Below the pieces are notes generated by a model, which was not told the DNA's origin, ran no database searches, and worked only from the letters and a program-made list of their open reading frames with translations. Positions 59,751 through 64,000 of a DNA stretch of 64,000 nt are shown one piece after another. How positions within the stretch are numbered: the stretch's first letter is position 1; the number at the start of each line of letters is the position of its first letter. Origin of the DNA: Cyclaneusma minus (taxonomy: Eukaryota; Ascomycota; Leotiomycetes; Marthamycetales; Marthamycetaceae); assembly GCA_037179335.1 (NCBI GenBank), contig JAKZHN010000028.1:310001-374000 (forward strand), written 5' to 3'. The position numbers and the translations under genes were made by a program.

Positions 59751-61088
59751 TTAGTTAGTAGCAAGAGCCTCACACTCCTGCTGCTGCGCATTACAATCCG
59801 ACACGCTAGACGAAATCGATCCCGAGTTCGCCGCATTCGAGCAAGCATTGTTCTGCACGCTACAGCTCCTCTGCAGCGCCGCAGCCTTGTTCACAAACGT
59901 CGATCCATCGGTGCTGAATGGCTTGTCGCCCGTTCCTGCATCGATGACCGCGGGCGCCGATCCGCCCAAAGTGCCCGTGAAAGCCTGCACATTCGTTCCC
60001 GCGGCAGTAGAAGCTGAAGCTGCGGCAGTGGCGCTGGCAACAGCAGCCGAAGTCGCGGCGGCGGAAGTGGCAGCAGCGGCGGGGGTTACGGCGGCGGCGT
60101 TGGAAGACAGGCCGAGAGCGCTGTTGAAGGCATCAGCGGCGGCTTGGCCGGTGGCAGCCACGGCGGCGGCAGAAGCAGTTGAGCAAGCGGCCACGGCGTC
60201 AGCACCGGCGGAGCAAGAGCTGCCGAGCTGGCCGCAGATGAAGCCGGCGATGATACCGACGCCGTCAGCAGAACCGTGGTTGAAAGTAGTGGTATCGGCG
60301 GGCTCGAAGGATTCTTCGGTGCGGCCGTCGAAGCCGGCGCCGAAGACGATGGAGGGGTTGGTGCAGGAGCCGAAGTCGAGAGCGGCGCGGCGGGTCACGT
60401 TGCTGGACGAGGAGGCGGAGATGCCCTCGACGGCGGAGGAAATCTCGGCAGCGGTGGCGTCTTCGACGAGGAGGTTTTGGGTGAAGATGCAGCCTTCGGT
60501 GTCGTCCTCGGTGTCGCAGGTGTTGCCAGCTCCGGTAGAGTCGTCGGTGGAACCTGGTGTGAAGGTACCGGATTGGAGAGCGACTTGAGGGTCGCCGCCA
60601 ACGGAAGCAATTTGCTTGGCAAGCGCAAGAGTGATCTTCTTGTTGGTGGCGGCAGCACCATCGCTGGCGGGATCTTGGTGCTGAGAGAGAGCAGCGATCT
60701 CGGCGTTCACGGGTGTTTGGGTGCAGATGACAGATGCTGTGCCCACGCCTGCGGTGTTTCTCTCGATGGCCCTGTAGACCAGAGCACCCACCATCTGGGT
60801 CACGTTGCCAGCAGCCTTGGCATTAGTGAAAGCCTGGTCAGCAGTAGCTTGCTGCAGACAATCCAGATCCGTGATATCACCAGCTCCATCGACAGCAGCG
60901 GCATTTCCAAGAAGGCCGAAAACGGGGTCGCCGATGTTGTCTGGGTTGTTGGAAGCCAAAGCGTCCCGGACAAGCTGGAGGAACTTGTTGTGGGAATGCT
61001 CCTGAGGAACCTCACGGCTCTGGAGTTCGGGCATGGGGATGGCCGAAGCCAGGCCGCAGAGGGCGAGGATAGCAGATGATGTCTTCAT
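59751..61088 (-). CDS. Secreted Ala/Ser-rich, Cys-containing protein, probably cell-wall associated
   Basis: Single exon, 445 aa. A signal peptide (MKTSSAILALCGLASA) is followed by HNKFLQLVRDALA and NPDNIGDPVFGLLGNAAA. The core reads GAGDITDLDCLQQATADQAFTNAKAAGNVTQMVGALVYRAIERNT, a pattern I recall from an uncharacterised secreted family in filamentous fungi. Later parts include CDTEDDTEGCIFTQNLLVEDATAAEIS and DFGSCTNPSIVFGAGFDGR. A low-complexity Ala/Ser/Thr linker (about 330-400) precedes a C-terminal four-Cys module (SCSVQNNACSNAANSG ... SDCNAQQQECEALA). No GPI tail is seen. Strong codon bias (GCC, ACC, AAG) suggests high expression. Upstream in-frame codons are leader, so the start is the ATG at 61088. 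Confidence 0.8.
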   Translation of the reverse strand: MKTSSAILALCGLASAIPMPELQSREVPQEHSHNKFLQLVRDALASNNPDNIGDPVFGLLGNAAAVDGAGDITDLDCLQQATADQAFTNAKAAGNVTQMVGALVYRAIERNTAGVGTASVICTQTPVNAEIAALSQHQDPASDGAAATNKKITLALAKQIASVGGDPQVALQSGTFTPGSTDDSTGAGNTCDTEDDTEGCIFTQNLLVEDATAAEISSAVEGISASSSSNVTRRAALDFGSCTNPSIVFGAGFDGRTEESFEPADTTTFNHGSADGVGIIAGFICGQLGSSCSAGADAVAACSTASAAAVAATGQAAADAFNSALGLSSNAAAVTPAAAATSAAATSAAVASATAAASASTAAGTNVQAFTGTLGGSAPAVIDAGTGDKPFSTDGSTFVNKAAALQRSCSVQNNACSNAANSGSISSSVSDCNAQQQECEALATN

Positions 61089-62243
61089 GATGATGATAAT
61101 AGCTGTCTCTTCGAGTAATGAGGGCCGGCCCTGTGGTTGGAAAGTTGATGTGCAAAAGCGTAAAGAACGTAGAGAAAAGAACGAGTTCACAGAACTGTAA
61201 GGATGAAGAGACGCTGGAGGATGGTGAAAGAGTGGATGGAGAGGAAAAGCAAAAGGTGAAGAGAAGGAGGATACTTATACAAAAGGAACGGTGTGCTCAG
61301 TGTCCTCGACAGATCATGCTCAGTAGGTGACAAAGGCGCAGAAGCCCACATGGAGGATGGGATGGGACGACGAGCTTCAGATGAGACATGGCTGGGGATG
61401 CATGAATATCGAGATCAGACTGCGTGAAGTTGGGGATCATGGTGTGAGACTCGGTTCGCGAGATCTCCGCGCCCCAGCCAAGGTTGTTGCAACAGTGCAC
61501 GTCAATTGGGCCCTGAATTCAGGTTGAAGGGCCTTCTCCATTCGTGGGGTAAGCTTATTCTTCAGGTGCCAGAGTCTCGGATCAGAGACGTCTCGTGCGT
61601 GAGGCTTTGGCGGCTGTTGGGCATCGTCAAAGCTTCTGGCACAAGTCGTGTCTCGCGTTGCCGATCTGAAGCGGAGCCGCCTGCACGTGACCGGCCATCC
61701 ACAAGAACTCCTTGTAGAACGCATTGGACTAAGATTCATCAGAAGTGGCGTGGATGCGGCTATTAATGTTGGTGGTTATTGCATACTCTGTATTCCATCA
61801 GTGTGTCGCCAAGAGCCGAGAAGGAGTTGGCAGCTGCTAATGCCTCAGAGCTTGACATGAATATCTACATGTAGTAAAGGCACGATGGCCTTCCCTGAAT
61901 TACAGTCCGGGTAGAGAAGTGGTTGTGAGATAAATTGTTCCCGACTACCGTCACGATGCTCGGAAGATCATATGTTTGTAAGATCCTGCTGTGGAGGAGG
62001 CTAATTGTTCTTCGATCTCCTCCACAACAGATGAAACCCCTCAGCAGCCGCCGCAGATCTTACATGTGCCTGGCCTATATGCAAGTCTGGCATCGTGATA
62101 CCGCTGAGAGGACATCGGGCCCATAAATGACGTCCGAGAGTCTCCTTTTGTAACTTTCCTTTCTCATTTTATACATGTCAACCTAGACAATTAGATAACA
62201 ATTCCCGTGCCCAATAAACGACTAGCGCAGGAAAATTCCTGTC
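61089..62243. promoter_or_regulatory. Promoter side of the secreted-protein gene and SDHAF2 3' flank
   Basis: On the minus strand a TATA-like GTATAAGTATCC at 61270-61281 is followed by a CT-rich tract down to about 61200, as in strong fungal promoters. A 10-bp perfect hairpin lies at 61990-62026. No gene recognised. Confidence 0.5.
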
Positions 62244-63452
62244 TATGCTACTTGATCCATATTGCGGATCGGCGGCATGAAAGCCATTCCTACAACTTCG
62301 CATTAGCACTCATCGTGTCCAAGCAGCAAAGAAATGAGGCAATAACTCACCTTTTCCACTAGGGGTAACACCCTCACCCTCCACTGCAGCCTCCGCCTCA
62401 TGCACACCCCCAGCACTCCTCTCCACCACATGTCTCCTCAGCATAGCCAAAATCTCCGAATTCTGCCACCTCTTTGGCACCGGGCGATACGCCGGTTTGA
62501 ACGTCCCAACCGTCTGCGCCCACTCGCCACTCCTAGGCGCTCCATTCCTCCACGCATCGGTCTCGGGAGCCTGACCTGCCATGTCCTTCCCCGCAGCCTG
62601 AGCATTCGCGCCCCCTTTGGATTCAGCGGCTCCCTCTGCATATTCCTGTGATGTTGAGGGGGCCTGTTGCGTGGCCCAGTAGTAGATGTCCCAGTCGTTT
62701 TCGTCGAGGAAGAGGTCGTATTGCCTCATTTGGGCCATGGACATGTGCTCTAGGTGACGGTCCGCGAATGTGGACATTAGAAGGTCCGATTCGAGAGTTC
62801 CGCGTTTGCGACTCTGGTCTGTTCGTCGACATCAGTTCGCAAGTTCATTTCCATACCAAATCGCAGAATAGCGTCCTTGAAATTCTCCGTTCTCCTTATT
62901 GGGAGGGCTCAGGGGGCCTAGAATGGAGCAGGACCAGGGAAGGGATGACATGAACATACAGAGTAACCTCGCACGCATAGTATTAGCATCCTCACCCGTC
63001 CTCCTCAACGGCTCAACCTTAAACTTCGCCCCCTCAAACTCCCCCACATCCATCTCCCCATCCACCCCCTCCGCACGATCCTCCTTCGTCCCCATCTTCG
63101 CATTCTCCCCCTCTTCCGGAGCGCCCTTCTGCGTGCCTCCAGTCATCCTCTCCGTATTCTCCGGCACACTATCCTTCGGCACAAAATCCGGATCAACACT
63201 ACTAATCAACTCAGGAGGAGCTTTCTTCGCTCCAACTGAAGGCATCTCATTCGCAACCGTAGAGTTGGTGTTGGTCATGTGCGGACCCAATGGCTTTTCC
63301 GTTTGGATGTCACGGTGTCCGCCCGTGTTGGGGTGCTCTTTGGCATTTCCTGGGCCGGCGAGCCGGAGGATGGATGTGGTGAAGGAGCGGGTGGTGAGGA
63401 GAGAGGTGCGGCCTGCGCGGGCGGCGCGAGGGAATAGTCGTAAGGCTGACAT
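62244..63452 (-). CDS. Succinate dehydrogenase assembly factor 2 (SDHAF2/Sdh5), mitochondrial
   Basis: Three exons (63452-62960, 62818-62351, 62290-62244; introns 141 and 60 bp), 335 aa. A basic mitochondrial presequence (MSALRLFPRAARAGRTSLL) is followed by about 125 variable residues. Splicing then restores the SdhE-family core, ARLLYQSRKRGTLESDLLMSTFADRHLEHM ... LDENDWDIYYW. The RG of RKRGTLE is the family signature needed for covalent FAD attachment to Sdh1. The C-terminal tail after the core is about 110 residues and ends on a small third exon (GMAFMPPIRNM). The family is usually about 160-300 aa, so this is long. The third exon is inferred from a clean donor (GTGAGT) and acceptor (TTGTAG). 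Confidence 0.9.
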
Positions 63453-64000
63453 TGGGGATGCTAATTGCTTCGTTTCGAGGCAATTGGTAGGATCTCGAGA
63501 TGGTGCTTGTGAGGGGTTTTCGGTGGGAGAAAGGAGGTCTTGAGCTTCTCGATGGTCGGCAGTACTTTTTTGGACCGAGGATCTATGACATCAAGAACCC
63601 CAGATTTGGTCATTTCGCCTCAGAGATCAGGCATGAAACACGGCATCCGGCCAATGAATGGACGTACGTTACACAGCATAAAGGACCCAACTACATCAAT
63701 GTCCAGGTTACTATTGAGGTTGAATTCTATGGTCCGGTTACTAATTTAGAATATGGATCTCCAGTTTCGTCTATCGTCAGGGACACGAAGTCTTAGTCGT
63801 CATCTAAGGGCACATAGTCACCATATCACAAGCAAATATGGATGCACAGTAAAGTCTTAAGAAGCGGCTGCTACCTAAGGGACATTTTCTGAGCACATTG
63901 AGAAAGGAAAAGTTGTGAAACCAGATGATTCGTGATGGGAGCCTGAGCTTCCACGAAAACGAGGACCAGTGTAAGACGTAGGAGTTCTCCGGCCAAGAGG
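63453..64000. other. Right edge, SDHAF2 promoter side
   Basis: 548 bp. One 99-codon plus-strand frame (63500-63796) has no family resemblance and is not called. No RNA or repeat seen. Confidence 0.4.

Noticed and set aside
60276..61079. Plus-strand open frames antisense to the secreted cell-wall-type gene
   Set aside because: Ala/Gly-rich mirror of a GCC/GCT-rich gene; no independent start context or family likeness.
63500..63796. 98-aa plus-strand frame in the SDHAF2 promoter region
   Set aside because: No family resemblance, signal peptide or splice context; length is within chance.
1..64000. A biosynthetic cluster, CRISPR array or classical full-length transposon
   Set aside because: No PKS/NRPS/P450 grouping, no spaced identical repeats and no transposase or reverse-transcriptase motifs were seen; only non-autonomous elements are present.

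Overview
The window is nuclear DNA of a filamentous ascomycete (Pezizomycotina). This rests on many short introns (mostly 49-90 bp, GTRWGT donors, CTRAY-like branch sites) and on gene content. A Dothideomycete-like source is an inference I cannot prove without a search. I rebuilt 20 well-supported protein genes across their introns; every model keeps frame at each junction. There are also one small secreted/membrane ORF and one ORF broken by a stop codon.

Layout: 1-2.4 kb is gene-poor and holds diverged tandem units of about 590 bp carrying back-to-back TATA boxes. From 2.4 to 13.2 kb lie RRP7 (+), a small membrane/secreted protein (-), a giant coilin-like protein (-) and an aquaporin (-). 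A 311-bp TTAA-flanked MITE sits at 13.5-13.8 kb. From 14.4 to 21.8 kb lie RPA43 (-) divergent from DBP5 (+), then a CFEM membrane protein with a long cytoplasmic tail (+). A second, AT-rich inverted-repeat element lies at 22.45-23.0 kb. From 23.2 to 36.8 kb lie a HAD phosphatase (-), an Osh3-type lipid-transfer protein (-), a Ste7-type MAPKK (-) and SPT6 (+). From 37.8 to 47.6 kb lie an amber-interrupted acidic ORF (+), a GNAT acetyltransferase (-), actin-related protein Arp1 (+), a zinc-knuckle Argonaute (-) and an SDR (-). From 48 to 63.5 kb lie RAV1 (-), RPF2 (-), alpha-tubulin (+), a SWIB/SMARCD chromatin-remodelling subunit (+), a secreted Cys/Ala-rich cell-wall-type protein (-) and the SDH flavinylation factor SDHAF2 (-).

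Most genes are dispersed housekeeping loci: ribosome biogenesis (RRP7, RPA43, RPF2), transcription and chromatin (SPT6, SMARCD), mRNA export (DBP5), cytoskeleton (alpha-tubulin, Arp1), V-ATPase assembly (RAV1) and signalling (STE7-like). They do not form a biosynthetic cluster. The most unusual item is the Argonaute. Ahead of its N-PAZ-MID-PIWI body it carries an RGG-rich leader and four Cys/His clusters, two of which are perfect CX2CX4HX4C zinc knuckles. Zinc knuckles are typical of Gag and RNA-binding proteins and I do not know them as part of standard Argonautes. Next in interest are the coilin-like protein with its expanding repeat arrays, the two non-autonomous elements, and the tandem promoter units at the left edge.
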